NCBI RefSeq assembly: GCF_900099785.1 | Contig: NZ_FNDS01000001.1 | Span: 248,001 to 312,000, forward strand | Length of the DNA stretch: 64,000 nt | DNA from: Pseudomonas panipatensis | GTDB taxonomy: Bacteria > Pseudomonadota > Gammaproteobacteria > Pseudomonadales > Pseudomonadaceae | Direction: 5' to 3' | Shown here: positions 25,373 to 34,136 of the stretch, piece by piece | Layout of the letters: each line of letters begins with the position of its first letter | How positions within the stretch are numbered: the stretch's first letter is position 1 | Program-made: the position numbers and the translations under genes | Notes under the pieces: model-generated | Told to the model about the DNA's origin: nothing | Database searches by the model: none | Seen by the model: the letters and a program-made list of their open reading frames with translations, nothing else

Positions 25373-27334
25373 ATGAGTGCACAGCATCACCACCACCACG
25401 GACACAGCCATGGCCACCTCACCGGCGCCATGCTCAGCCGCGACGAGCAGCGCGCCGCCGCCCGCCAGTTGAGCCTGGCGATGGTCGCCCTCGGCCTGCT
25501 GCTGCTCGGCCTGCTCTGGCGCTGGCTGTCGCCGGCCCAGGAAGGCGTGGCGCAGATGCTCCTGGGCGTCGCCTCGCTGTTGGTCGCGGTGCCGGTGTTG
25601 CGCTCGGGCTGGTCCAGCCTGCGGCACCCCAGCCTGCACGGCATCACTGACCAGTTGATCGCCTTGGCCATGCTCGGCGCCTGGGCCACGGGCGACCTGA
25701 TGACCGCCGCGTTGCTGCCGATCATCATGATCTTCGGGCACATTCTCGAAGAGCGCAGTGTGATCGGTTCGCAAGAGGCCATCGACGCCCTCGGCCGCCT
25801 GACCCGCAGCCAGGCGCGGCGCATCGAGGCCGATGGCAGCGTGCGGGAAGTGGACAATGGCCAACTGCGCCCCGGCGACCAGGTGGAAGTGCGCGCCGGC
25901 GACCGGGTGCCGGCCGATGGCCGTGTGCTGGACGGCCAGGCCAGCCTGGACACCGCGCCCATCACCGGCGAATCGGTGCCGCTGGAGGCGCGTGCCGGCC
26001 TGGATGTCTACGGTGGCGCCATCAACCTCGACGGCCTGTTGCGCATCGAGGTGACCCGCACCGGCGAGGAGTCCACCCTCGGCAAGGTCATCGCCCTGAT
26101 GCAACGCGCCGAGCGTTCCAAGCCGCCGATCACGCGCCTGCTGGAGCGCTACGCCGGACGCTACATGGTGCTGGTGCTGCTGATCGCCGCGGTCACCTGG
26201 TTCATCACCAACGACGCGCAGGCCATGCTCGCCGTGCTGGTCGCCGCCTGCCCCTGCGCCTTGGTGCTGTCGGCGCCGGCCACGGCCATCGCCGGCATCG
26301 CCGTGGCGGCGCGCCACGGCATTCTCATCCGCAGCTCGGCGTTCCTCGAGGAACTCGCCGACCTGACTTCCCTGGTGGTCGACAAGACCGGCACCCTGAC
26401 CCACGGCGCGCTGCGCTTGCAGAGCATTCTGTCGGTCACCGGGGACGAGCCGCCGGCACTGCGCCAGTTGGCCGCCAGCCTTGGCGCGGCGAGCAGCCAT
26501 CCGGTCAGCCGCGCGCTGGCCGCGCTGGTGCCACATGATGCCTACCATCCCTTGGCCGACATCCGTGAGCGCCAGGGGCTCGGCGTCATCGCAGAGACCT
26601 CGCAGGGCGAGGCCGCGCTTGGCCGGCCGGAGCTGTTCAAGCAGCTTGGCATCGTCACTCCCGCGGTGCCTGAGCATGACGGCCCGATCGCCGGCCTGGC
26701 CCTGGACGGACGCTTCCGTGCCTGGCTGCTGTTGGCCGACAGCCTGCGCCCGGAAGCCAGCCAGGCCCTGGCCGAACTGCGTCAGCTCGGCCTCGGCCGG
26801 CAACTGCTGCTGACCGGCGACCGGCAGAGCGTGGCCGATACGGTGGCACGCGAAGTCGGCATCGGCGAGGTGAGCGCCCAGGCGCTGCCCGAGGACAAGT
26901 TGCGCCGGGTCAACCAGGAGATCGCCAAGGGCTTCCGCCCACTGGTGGTCGGCGACGGCATCAACGACTCGCTGGCGCTCAAGGCCGGCGTGGTCGGCGT
27001 GGCCATGGGCGCCGGCGGTGCCGACATCGCCCTGGCCTCGGCCGACGTGGTGCTGATCGGCAGCGACCTGCGCCGCCTCGGCACCTGCGTGCGGCTCAGC
27101 CGCCAGTGCCGGCGCACCCTGCAGGTCAACGTGCTGATCGGCCTCGGCTGGACCCTGGCGATAGTCGCGGCGGCCGCCTTCGGCCTGCTCGGCGCTGCCG
27201 GGGCGATGATCGCCGCCGTGCTGCACAACCTCAGTACCCTGCTGGTACTGGCCAACGCCGGGCGTCTGCTGCGCTTCGACGAAAGCCTCGGCCAGGCCCG
27301 GGCGAGCGAGCCGGTGGCGCTGACGGTCGCCTGA
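25373..27334 (+). CDS. hmtA: P-type metal ATPase, HmtA-like (zinc/copper importer)
   Basis: 653 residues of a P1B ATPase. It has the actuator TGES (198-201), the metal-binding CPC (293-295) in the membrane, the phosphorylation site DKTGT (337-341), the SHP motif (375-377) and GDGIND near 523. It lacks the usual MxCxxC domain and instead begins with eight histidines in the first 15 residues. P. aeruginosa HmtA (PA2435) is described as an unusual importer of zinc and copper rather than an exporter, and as I recall its locus also carries SPFH genes. Import is inferred by that similarity. Last gene of the operon. Confidence 0.83.
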   Translation: MSAQHHHHHGHSHGHLTGAMLSRDEQRAAARQLSLAMVALGLLLLGLLWRWLSPAQEGVAQMLLGVASLLVAVPVLRSGWSSLRHPSLHGITDQLIALAMLGAWATGDLMTAALLPIIMIFGHILEERSVIGSQEAIDALGRLTRSQARRIEADGSVREVDNGQLRPGDQVEVRAGDRVPADGRVLDGQASLDTAPITGESVPLEARAGLDVYGGAINLDGLLRIEVTRTGEESTLGKVIALMQRAERSKPPITRLLERYAGRYMVLVLLIAAVTWFITNDAQAMLAVLVAACPCALVLSAPATAIAGIAVAARHGILIRSSAFLEELADLTSLVVDKTGTLTHGALRLQSILSVTGDEPPALRQLAASLGAASSHPVSRALAALVPHDAYHPLADIRERQGLGVIAETSQGEAALGRPELFKQLGIVTPAVPEHDGPIAGLALDGRFRAWLLLADSLRPEASQALAELRQLGLGRQLLLTGDRQSVADTVAREVGIGEVSAQALPEDKLRRVNQEIAKGFRPLVVGDGINDSLALKAGVVGVAMGAGGADIALASADVVLIGSDLRRLGTCVRLSRQCRRTLQVNVLIGLGWTLAIVAAAAFGLLGAAGAMIAAVLHNLSTLLVLANAGRLLRFDESLGQARASEPVALTVA

Positions 27335-27413
27335 ACCCGGCCGCGGAGCAGCGGGGCGCCCGCGTATCGGGTATCATGGCCGCCGTTTAAGCATCCTCGA
27401 TCCGGTCGAACCC

Positions 27414-27620
27414 ATGACGTCCTCTGAACAGCCGCCGCGCGACGACAGCGCGGAAAACGCCCCCGACAAAGCCCCGTTGTCCCTCGCCGAACTGGCCAAG
27501 GCCGCGCTCGCCGCGCAGAAGAACGGCGGCGCCGGCTTCCAGCCGCGCAAGGCCCACGACAAGGACGTTCGCCGTCCGCCGGCACCGCGCGGCTCGCGGC
27601 GCTCCATGGGCAAGCGCTGA
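27414..27620 (+). CDS. Small basic protein of unknown function
   Basis: 68 residues. An acidic N-terminus (residues 4-19) is followed by a predicted helix LSLAELAKAALAAQ and a basic C-terminal tail rich in Arg, Lys and Pro. It is followed within ten bases by a clear terminator, which supports it being a real gene. No known domain. The high charge and size suggest a nucleic-acid- or ribosome-associated protein, but this is a guess. Confidence 0.6.
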   Translation: MTSSEQPPRDDSAENAPDKAPLSLAELAKAALAAQKNGGAGFQPRKAHDKDVRRPPAPRGSRRSMGKR

Positions 27621-27629
27621 CCTGCGATG

Positions 27630-27652
27630 AGCCGACGAACTGTCGGCTTTTT
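27630..27652 (+). terminator. Rho-independent terminator
   Basis: AGCCGAC, loop GAACT, GTCGGCT, then a T-run to 27652. It lies ten bases after the stop of the small basic protein gene. Confidence 0.9.
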
Positions 27653-27759
27653 CATGGGGGCGCCCTGAGCAGAACGCTCCTGTGCTGGTCGAACCAGGCC
27701 CGACTGCCAGAAAATCACCGGCTTCCACCTTCACGCCGGTCGATAGACAAGGAGAGGTA

Positions 27760-28014
27760 ATGAAAGCGATCTACCTGCTGCTGAGTGCCAGCCTGGCCCT
27801 TGGCGGCTGCATGAGCCTGCGCGGGCACTACGAACTCAACGCCGTCGATGCGTCCGGGAAAAAGCTCAACAAGCACGCCTTCCTGGCCAGCCGCAGCGGT
27901 ATCTACACCGTGCGCAACGCGCTCTGCTCGGCCTATCCCAAGTCCACCGTGGTGATCCACGATGTCGATGCCGACCAGGACCTGGCCGGCGAAAGCCCTT
28001 ACCACTGCCGCTGA
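27760..28014 (+). CDS. Small putative lipoprotein
   Basis: 84 residues. A short hydrophobic signal ends in LALGGC with the lipidated Cys at residue 17. The remaining about 67 residues contain two further cysteines (in NALCSAYP and the C-terminal YHCR) that could form a disulfide. Strong Shine-Dalgarno AAGGAGAGG before ATG 27760. cobF begins 12 bases after its stop, so the two may be co-transcribed. No function recognised. Confidence 0.7.
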   Translation: MKAIYLLLSASLALGGCMSLRGHYELNAVDASGKKLNKHAFLASRSGIYTVRNALCSAYPKSTVVIHDVDADQDLAGESPYHCR

Positions 28015-28026
28015 CGGCCGCCGTCC

Positions 28027-28791
28027 ATGAAGCGCCTGCTGGTGATCGGTATCGGCGCCGGCGATCCCGAGCAACTGACCGTGCAGGCGGTCAAGGCGTT
28101 GAATCGCGCGGACCTGTTCTTCCTCCTCGACAAGGGCGCCGGCGCCTCGGCGCTGCTCGATCTGCGCCGGGCCATCTGTGAGCGCTATGTCGAAGACCGC
28201 GCCTACCGGGTGGTCGAGGCCCGATTGCCCGAACGCGCGCGCGACGTGGCCGACTACGCCGCCAGCGTCGCTGCACTGAATGCCGCCAAGCAGGCGCTGT
28301 TCGAACGCCTGATCGACGAGGCGATGGCGGACGGCGAGTGCGGCGCCTTCCTGGTCTGGGGCGATCCGTCGCTCTACGACAGCACCCTGCGCATTCTCGA
28401 CGCCATCATCGCCGGCGGCCGCCATGCCATCGAATACGAGGTCATCCCTGGCATCAGCAGCGTGCAGGCCCTGACCGCGCGCCATCGCGTGCCGCTGAAC
28501 CGCATTGGCGGCGCCGTGCAGATCACCAGCGGCCGACGCCTGGCGCAGAGCGGCATGCCGGATGGTGTGGATGATCTGGTGGTGCTGCTGGATGCGCAGG
28601 ATGCCTATGCCCGACTGCTGGGCCAGGGCCTGGAGATCTTCTGGGGCGCCTACCTCGGCACAGCGGACGAGATACTGATCGCCGGCCCCCTGGACGAGGT
28701 CGCCGAACGCATCCGCGACACCCGCCAGCGCGCGCGCGAGGCGCACGGCTGGATCATGGACACCTACCTGTTGCGGCGGCGCGAGGGGTAA
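28027..28791 (+). CDS. cobF: Precorrin-6A synthase (deacetylating) CobF
   Basis: 254 residues of the tetrapyrrole methylase fold. The N-terminal LLVIGIGAGDPEQLTVQAV and the WGDPSLYDSTLRIL loop are the SAM-binding elements of CobF, which methylates C-1 of precorrin-5 and releases acetate in the aerobic cobalamin pathway. A VIPGISSVQALTARH segment is also diagnostic. It stands apart from the late cob operon at 40-49 kb, with no riboswitch upstream. Its presence indicates the aerobic route. Confidence 0.93.
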   Translation: MKRLLVIGIGAGDPEQLTVQAVKALNRADLFFLLDKGAGASALLDLRRAICERYVEDRAYRVVEARLPERARDVADYAASVAALNAAKQALFERLIDEAMADGECGAFLVWGDPSLYDSTLRILDAIIAGGRHAIEYEVIPGISSVQALTARHRVPLNRIGGAVQITSGRRLAQSGMPDGVDDLVVLLDAQDAYARLLGQGLEIFWGAYLGTADEILIAGPLDEVAERIRDTRQRAREAHGWIMDTYLLRRREG

Positions 28792-28842
28792 GCCCGGACA
28801 CGCGCTGGCCGTTGGCGAAGTCCATGTAGGGGCGGCGGAAAT

Positions 28843-29053
28843 TGATGGGTATCGCTTCGCTCAACGCCATCCTACGCGCGGTCAGGCCGTAGGATGGGTT
28901 GAGGAACGAAACCCATGCGGTTTGGGGCGGTGATGGGTATCGCTGCGCTCAACGCTATCCTACGCAGCGGTCAGGCAGTGGGATGGGGTGAGGGACGAAA
29001 CCCATGCGGTTTGGGGCGGTGATGGGTATCGCTACGCTCAACGCCATCCTACG
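28843..29053. repeat. Tandem palindromic intergenic repeat, about 2.4 units of 88-89 bp
   Basis: Units start at 28843, 28931 and 29020. Each begins TGATGGGTATCGCT, continues to CATCCTACG, and is followed by an inverted arm ending in GAAACCCATGCGG and the link TTTGGGGCGG. The same core occurs at 46077, 50096-50406 and 61997. It fills the gap between cobF and the convergent MCE lipoprotein gene. Confidence 0.85.
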
Positions 29054-29055
29054 GA

Positions 29056-29691
29056 TCATGGTTGGAGGGCTTGGCGCTGGAGCGTCTGCATCTGTCCTTG
29101 CTGCAAGGTCCAGCCGACCACTTGCGCGGCGAGGCGGTCGGCGGCCTGGCCGAAGGCGCTGATCACCTGGGGAAGCTTGTCGTCGGTCGCCGGCTGGCGC
29201 ACTTCGAAGTGGCGGGTGGCGAGGATGCGTTGGTTGGCGCTGCGCACCAGGCGCGCTTCCAGGGTGATCACTGTTTCCACGTGGCCGTTGCGGTATTCGC
29301 TCTGGAAGGCGCGCAGGTCGCCGCCCAGTTCCAGGTCGGCCTGCAGGTTCACCGCGTCGCTGCTCAGGCCCTGGATGCGGCCGTCGGCGCGGAAGGCATC
29401 GAGCAGGCGGTCGCGCAGCAGTGCCGGCGCGCTGTCGCTCCAGCGCGCGCCCTTGTAGACGCTGAGCAGGTCGCCGCTGGGCAGGACGGCGATGCGGTTG
29501 CTGTCCAGGGCCTGGCTGGCCTTGGGCGCGTTGACCCGCAGCGACCAATCCACGGCGGGGGAGGCCGCTGCCGGCTGCTGGCTGGCGGGCAGGCGGTAGA
29601 TGTCCGGGGCCTCGGTCTTGGGCAGGATCGAGCAGGCGCCGAGCTGGGCGGCGAGGGCACAGCAGCCGAGCAGTCGCAGGGTGGCCTTCAT
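29056..29691 (-). CDS. ABC transport auxiliary lipoprotein (PqiC/MlaB-side family)
   Basis: 211 residues. The lipoprotein signal ends in AQLGAC with Cys20, followed by the ABC_trans_aux domain (about 30-200). The family works with MCE proteins in lipid traffic between the inner and outer membranes. It overlaps the upstream MlaD-like gene by 4 bases and is the last gene of the operon; P. aeruginosa PA3211-PA3214 has the same four-gene order. No catalytic residues are expected. Confidence 0.85.
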   Translation of the reverse strand: MKATLRLLGCCALAAQLGACSILPKTEAPDIYRLPASQQPAAASPAVDWSLRVNAPKASQALDSNRIAVLPSGDLLSVYKGARWSDSAPALLRDRLLDAFRADGRIQGLSSDAVNLQADLELGGDLRAFQSEYRNGHVETVITLEARLVRSANQRILATRHFEVRQPATDDKLPQVISAFGQAADRLAAQVVGWTLQQGQMQTLQRQALQP

Positions 29692-30626
29692 GGTTGGAAC
29701 TCCTTGGTGCGGTCGCCGCCGAGCAGGTAATTGGCCGGATTTTCCTGCAGGCGGCGGGTCACGCCGCGCAGGCTTTCCAGGGTGCTGCGCAGTTCGCGCA
29801 GGGCCGGGCCGATGTCGCCGAGCCCCTTGAGCCCGCCGTTCACCGCGTCGTAGTTGTTATCGAGCAGGCGCTCGATCTTTTCGCTGCTGCGTTGCAGGGC
29901 GGCCAGGGTTTGCTGGGTGTTGCCGAGGATGTCCTTGCCCTGGCTGCTGAGCAGTTGGTTGGCGTTGCCGAGCAGTAGGTTGGCATTGGCCAGGGTCTGC
30001 CGTGCCTGCTGGCTGGCGTCGGCCAGTTCGCGCACGGTGCGGCGGATATCGGCGCGCTGTTCGGCGATCACCGCGGTGGCCTGGTCGATGTGGTCGAGGG
30101 TGCGGCCGACGCGGTCGACGTTTTCCTGGGAGAACAGTTGGTTGACGTTGGTGATCAGGTTGTTGATGTTGCTGGCGATGTCTTCGCCGTTGGCCAGCAG
30201 CTTGCTGAGCGGCGAGGGGATGGTCTGGATCACCGGCACCTTGCCGTCCTCGGCCAGCAGCGGCGGGCTGTCCGGCGAACCGTTGCTGAGCTGGATGATG
30301 GCGGTGCCGGTGACTCCGGTGATGGCCAGTTTGGCGCGGGTGTCCTGGCGGATCGGCGTGCGGTCGAACACGCGGATGCGCGCCAGCACCTTGCGCGGGT
30401 CGCGCGGGTCGAGGCGCAGGCTGACCACGTCGCCGACCTTGATGCCGCTGTACTGCACGGTGCCGCCCTGGCTCAGGCCGGTCACCGCTTCGGTGAAGAT
30501 CACGTCGTAGTAGTTGTACTGCTGGTCGCTGCTGGACTTGGCCAGCCACAGGCCGAAGAGCAGGCCGCCGGCCGCCACCAGGACGGTGAACAGGCCGATC
30601 AGCACGTGATGGGCACGGGTTTCCAT
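29688..30626 (-). CDS. MCE/MlaD family lipid transport protein
   Basis: 312 residues. One N-terminal membrane helix (about 9-29) anchors a single MCE domain (about 40-120), with QGGTVQYSGIKVGDVVSLRL as the core. A long helical region (about 150-290), rich in Asn, Gln and Leu, follows. MCE rings thread hydrophobic lipids. The C-terminal helix is longer than in E. coli MlaD, nearer to tunnel-forming relatives. ATG 30626 starts just before the membrane helix, and its last base lies one base before the ATPase stop. Confidence 0.88.
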   Translation of the reverse strand: METRAHHVLIGLFTVLVAAGGLLFGLWLAKSSSDQQYNYYDVIFTEAVTGLSQGGTVQYSGIKVGDVVSLRLDPRDPRKVLARIRVFDRTPIRQDTRAKLAITGVTGTAIIQLSNGSPDSPPLLAEDGKVPVIQTIPSPLSKLLANGEDIASNINNLITNVNQLFSQENVDRVGRTLDHIDQATAVIAEQRADIRRTVRELADASQQARQTLANANLLLGNANQLLSSQGKDILGNTQQTLAALQRSSEKIERLLDNNYDAVNGGLKGLGDIGPALRELRSTLESLRGVTRRLQENPANYLLGGDRTKEFQP

Positions 30627-30627
30627 G

Positions 30628-31416
30628 TCAGTTTTCCTCCCGCAGGCTAGTCGCCGCCTGCTGCGCGGCACGGCCGCGCGGGCCGTGGAAATAGTCCTGC
30701 ACCCAGGCATCGTCGGTGGCGGCTACCTCGTCGAGGCTGCCGATCACCAGCACGCGCTTCTGCGCCAGCACGGCGACGCGGTCGCAAATGGTGTAGAGGG
30801 TGTCGAGGTCGTGGGTGACCAGGAATACCGTCAGGCCGAAGGCCTCGCGCAGGGTCAGGATCAGTTGGTCGAAGGCCGCCGCGCCGATCGGGTCGAGGCC
30901 GGCGGTGGGTTCGTCGAGGAACAGGATGTCCGGGTCCAGGGCCAGGGCGCGCGCCAGGGCGGCGCGCTTGACCATGCCACCGGAAAGCTCGGCGGGGTAC
31001 TTGGCGCCGGCCTCTGGCGGCAGGCCGGCCAGGGAAATCTTCACCTTGGCGATGTATTCGGCATCGTCGCGGCTCAGGCCGCCATGCTCGATCAGCGGCA
31101 GGCAGATGTTTTCGCTGACGGTCAGCGAGGAGAACAGCGCGCCGTTCTGGAACAGCACGCCGAAGCGCCGCTCCACCCGCGAGCGCTGCTCCGGCGGCAG
31201 TTGCAGGAGGTTCTGCCCGAACACCTCAATCTCGCCTTCCTGCGGTGGCCGCAGGCCGATGATGCTGCGCAGCAGCACCGACTTGCCGGTGCCGGAGCCG
31301 CCCACCACGCCGAGGATTTCGCCGCGCCGCACGTCGAGGTCGAGGTGTTGGTGCACGGCATAGTCGCCGAAGCGGTTGCTCAGGTCGCGGACCTGGATGA
31401 TCGGTTCGTCGCGCAT
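30628..31416 (-). CDS. MlaF-like ABC transporter ATP-binding protein
   Basis: 262 residues. Walker A is GGSGTGKS, the signature is LSGGMVKRAALARALA, Walker B is ILFLDEPTAGLDP, and the switch His lies in LVTHDLDTL. Q-loop and ELSGGM-type features match MlaF/Mkl-type ATPases that energise MCE transporters. I chose ATG 31416, overlapping the permease stop (TGATG), rather than the much longer open frame upstream, which is a shadow of the permease gene. A C-terminal extension follows YFHGPRGR. Confidence 0.9.
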   Translation of the reverse strand: MRDEPIIQVRDLSNRFGDYAVHQHLDLDVRRGEILGVVGGSGTGKSVLLRSIIGLRPPQEGEIEVFGQNLLQLPPEQRSRVERRFGVLFQNGALFSSLTVSENICLPLIEHGGLSRDDAEYIAKVKISLAGLPPEAGAKYPAELSGGMVKRAALARALALDPDILFLDEPTAGLDPIGAAAFDQLILTLREAFGLTVFLVTHDLDTLYTICDRVAVLAQKRVLVIGSLDEVAATDDAWVQDYFHGPRGRAAQQAATSLREEN

Positions 31417-32564
31417 CACCAGCCCATCTCCATGAAGAACAACGCGGCGATGGCGTCCAGCAGGATCACCACGAAGATCGATTGCACCACGCTGGAGGTG
31501 GTGTGCTCGCCCACCGACTGCGCGCTGCCGCTGACGCGGAAGCCTTCCAGGCAGCCGATCACGGCGATGATGAAGGCGAAGATCGGCGCCTTGACCATGC
31601 CGACCAGGAAATGCTGCACCGGGATATCGTTCTGCAGCATGACCACGAACATGCGTGGGGTGATGTCCAGGGTCAGCGCGCAGACCGTGCCGCCGCCGAC
31701 GATGCCGCAGAGCATGGCGAGGAAGGTCAGCATCGGCAGGGTCAGCAGCAGCGCCAGCACCCGCGGCAGCACCAGCAGCTCCATCGGGTCCAGGCCAAGG
31801 GCACGGATGGCGTCGATTTCCTGGTTCGACTTCATCGAGCCGATCTGCGCGGTGAAGGCACTGGCGGTGCGCCCGGCGAGGAGGATGGCGGTGAGCAGCA
31901 CGCCGAATTCGCGCAGGAAAGAAAAGCCGACCAGATCGACGGTGTAGATGGCCGCGCCGAACTTGTTCAGCACGGTGGCGCCGAGGAAGGCCACCACGGC
32001 GCCGACCATGAAGGTCAGCAGGGCGACGATGGGCACCGCGTCCAGGCCGGTCTGCTCCATGTGCGCGGCCAGCGCCGTGGGCCGCCAGCGGCGTGGGCGC
32101 AGCGCGCAGCGCAGCAGGCTTTCCAGGGTCAGGCCGATGAAACCGAACAGGCCGACCAGGTTTTTCCAGACGGTCTGCATGGCGCGGCCGATGCGCTCCA
32201 GCAGGTCGACCAGGGCATTGCTCGCGGGCGGCGCCTTTTCGTGCAGACGGCACTGGGTGATCGATGTGCCGACCGCGCGCAGCAGCGCGCGGCGTTCCGG
32301 CGGCAGGCTCGCGGCGACCTCATCGAGCCGTTGCAGGCCGCCGCTGCCGAGCAGGTCGGCGAGCAGGCTGGCGCCAGCGGTATCCAGGGCGCCTAGTTGG
32401 CTGAAGTCGAAGCGCTCGGCAGGCTGGTGTTGCTCGTCGAGCTGGGCGATCTGCCGTTGCAGGTTGGCGAAATGGGCGAGCGTCCAGTCGCCGCTGATCT
32501 GGAGCAGGGGCGGGGAGGCATGGGTTTCCAGCTGGAGCTGGCCGGCTTGAGCGGTTTCAGTCAT
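31416..32564 (-). CDS. MlaE-like permease with N-terminal STAS-like domain
   Basis: 382 residues, against about 260 for plain MlaE. The first about 110 residues form a STAS-like domain (DFSQLGALDTAGASLLADLL), so the gene combines MlaB- and MlaE-type parts. The membrane part (about 130-382) carries five to six helices and the MlaE signature EIDAIRALGLDPMELLVLPR. With the ATPase, MCE protein and lipoprotein downstream it forms a complete phospholipid transporter. ATG 32564 starts the STAS-like part; the longer frame upstream lacks a ribosome binding site. The fusion is known from similar Pseudomonas loci. Confidence 0.88.
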   Translation of the reverse strand: MTETAQAGQLQLETHASPPLLQISGDWTLAHFANLQRQIAQLDEQHQPAERFDFSQLGALDTAGASLLADLLGSGGLQRLDEVAASLPPERRALLRAVGTSITQCRLHEKAPPASNALVDLLERIGRAMQTVWKNLVGLFGFIGLTLESLLRCALRPRRWRPTALAAHMEQTGLDAVPIVALLTFMVGAVVAFLGATVLNKFGAAIYTVDLVGFSFLREFGVLLTAILLAGRTASAFTAQIGSMKSNQEIDAIRALGLDPMELLVLPRVLALLLTLPMLTFLAMLCGIVGGGTVCALTLDITPRMFVVMLQNDIPVQHFLVGMVKAPIFAFIIAVIGCLEGFRVSGSAQSVGEHTTSSVVQSIFVVILLDAIAALFFMEMGW

Positions 32565-33180
32565 GCGACGGAGTCTAGCGGAGTTCGTCGACGGCTCCAT
32601 CCTGCCGTTCTCGGCTGCTGTCGGAGAGTGGCATTCTGCCGCAGCCAGCCCTGAGCCATGGTGGATCGCCATGGCTGCCTGTTCGGCAATGGTTTCCTTT
32701 ATGTCGTTGCTGACTTTCCGGATTGTCGCGAGTTAGAGCGGTATTAGCGTTATATAGGGACGAGCGTACTAATTAATAAGTGCGATGAGCGGCGCTTATT
32801 TAATGGTTCGTTAATTTTTTGCTGACGTTTTTTTCACAATTGTATCAGTAGCGTTATTAGGTTTTGTGTTCGATTAGCCTGTTTGTTGTAAGTACGTTCG
32901 TTCCATTATCGGGGCGTTTTTTACTCTTCTTTCAGGTGTTCCTTTGGCCTCTTTCAGGTTTGCTGCTGTGTTGCTGTAGGCCAGTAATGGCGGGTGTTGC
33001 GGGTATTTGAGCGAAATGGCTATATCGCTCACAATTCATCGTCGAATTTCCGCATATAGTATTAATGTTCTCCGTCGATCCCTTGACGACGGCCGGTGAT
33101 AAATGGCGAACGGCCGGCGATGGCGTTTGGCTATTTATTGAATAGAGTTAGACCAGCGAAGTATTCCGTCGAGTGCCTTT
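32565..33180. other. AT-rich intergenic region between divergent Mla and minor-pilin operons
   Basis: About 616 bases without a convincing gene. From about 32680 to 33150 the sequence is strikingly AT-rich compared with the rest of the window, with T-runs and stretches such as ATTAATAAG. An AlgR-like motif, ACGTTCGTT (32894-32902), fits 7 of 9 bases of the consensus CCGTTCGTC. ACGGCCGG occurs twice in direct orientation (33089-33096 and 33110-33117), 21 bp apart. It must contain the promoters of both operons. Confidence 0.6.
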
Positions 33181-33573
33181 ATGATGCTGACGCGCGCAAA
33201 AGGTTTCACCCTGATCGAATTGATGGTGACGGTCGTCATCGTTGCGATTCTCGCGGCTATTGCGTACCCGAGTTATCAGCAATACATCATTCGCGGTAAA
33301 CGCGCGGCGGCCCAGGCACAGATGATGGATATCGCCAACCGCGAGCAGCAGTACCTGCTGGCCAATCGTGCCTACGCCAGCAAGTCGGCGCTGGAAAGCG
33401 GCGGCTACTCGCTGCCCAGCGAGGTGTCCAGCAACTACGGCTACGACATCAGCATCAGCGCCGGCACCCCGCCGAGCTTCACCATTACCTTCACACCCAC
33501 TGGCTCCCAGGCTAGCGACGGGGCGCTGGTCTTGAACAGTGACGGCAGCAAGTCGCCGTCGAGCAAATGGTGA
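33181..33573 (+). CDS. pilE: Type IV minor pilin PilE
   Basis: 130 residues. A short basic leader is followed by G-FTLIELMVTVVIVAILAAIAYP, the type IV prepilin signature with Glu5 of the mature protein. PilD would cut after the Gly and N-methylate the Phe. A globular domain with only a few conserved residues follows, as in PilE. Here pilE opens the operon, whereas in P. aeruginosa PAO1 it closes the fimU-pilVWXY1Y2E cluster. ATG 33184 is a possible alternative start. Confidence 0.88.
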   Translation: MMLTRAKGFTLIELMVTVVIVAILAAIAYPSYQQYIIRGKRAAAQAQMMDIANREQQYLLANRAYASKSALESGGYSLPSEVSSNYGYDISISAGTPPSFTITFTPTGSQASDGALVLNSDGSKSPSSKW

Positions 33574-33581
33574 GTGCAGCC

Positions 33582-34136
33582 ATGAGCCCATTCCGTCGTC
33601 AGCGTGGCCTGACCCTCATCGAACTGCTGGTGAGCATTCTCATCCTCTCCCTGGGCCTGTTGGGCCTGGCCAAGTTGCAGGCGCGCATGCAGCTATCGGA
33701 CATGGAGTCGTACCAGCGCGCCCAGGCGCTGATTCTGCTGGCCGACATGTCCAATCGCCTTACCGCCAATGCGAGCAACGCCGCCAGCTACGTGACCGGC
33801 ACATCCTCCCCGCTGGGCACTGGCATGACCTGCCCGACCAGCACGGCCACGCGCCAGCAGGCGGATGCAGCGGACTGGTGCAACAGTTTGCAGGGCGCGG
33901 CGGAAACCGACGCGACCAACGGCAAGACCGGCGCCATGCTCGGCGGCCGCGGCTGCATCGAGTCACTGGGCAGCAGCCAGTACCTGATCACCGTGGCCTG
34001 GCAGGGGCTGTCGCCGATCTCCGCGCCGCCTTCCAGCGTGGCCTGCGGCGCTGGTGCCTACAACGATGGCAAGACGTGCACCAGCGATCTGTGCCGTCGC
34101 GTGGTCACCACTGTGGTCCGGGTGGCAACGCTATGA
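33582..34136 (+). CDS. pilV: Type IV minor pilin PilV
   Basis: 184 residues. The leader MSPFRRQRG is followed by LTLIELLVSILILSLGLLGLAK, the PilV-type prepilin motif with Glu5. The C-terminal domain contains several cysteines, probably forming disulfides. PilV belongs to the priming complex that starts pilus assembly and displays PilY1. An in-frame ATG at 33567 overlaps the pilE stop and could be the start instead; 33582 gives the usual leader length. It ends with a 4-base overlap with pilW. Confidence 0.88.
   Translation: MSPFRRQRGLTLIELLVSILILSLGLLGLAKLQARMQLSDMESYQRAQALILLADMSNRLTANASNAASYVTGTSSPLGTGMTCPTSTATRQQADAADWCNSLQGAAETDATNGKTGAMLGGRGCIESLGSSQYLITVAWQGLSPISAPPSSVACGAGAYNDGKTCTSDLCRRVVTTVVRVATL

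Noticed and set aside
25322-27226. 634-codon minus-strand frame opposite hmtA
   Set aside because: Typical antisense shadow; all P-type ATPase motifs are on the plus strand.
28843-29053. Possible CRISPR array
   Set aside because: The units are 88-89 bp with no unique spacers of regular length and no cas genes nearby; the sequence is a palindromic intergenic repeat.
31417-32253. Long upstream extension of the MlaF-like ATPase frame
   Set aside because: It overlaps the permease gene in another frame and is an Arg/His/Pro-rich shadow; the ATPase domain starts at 31416 with a TGATG overlap.
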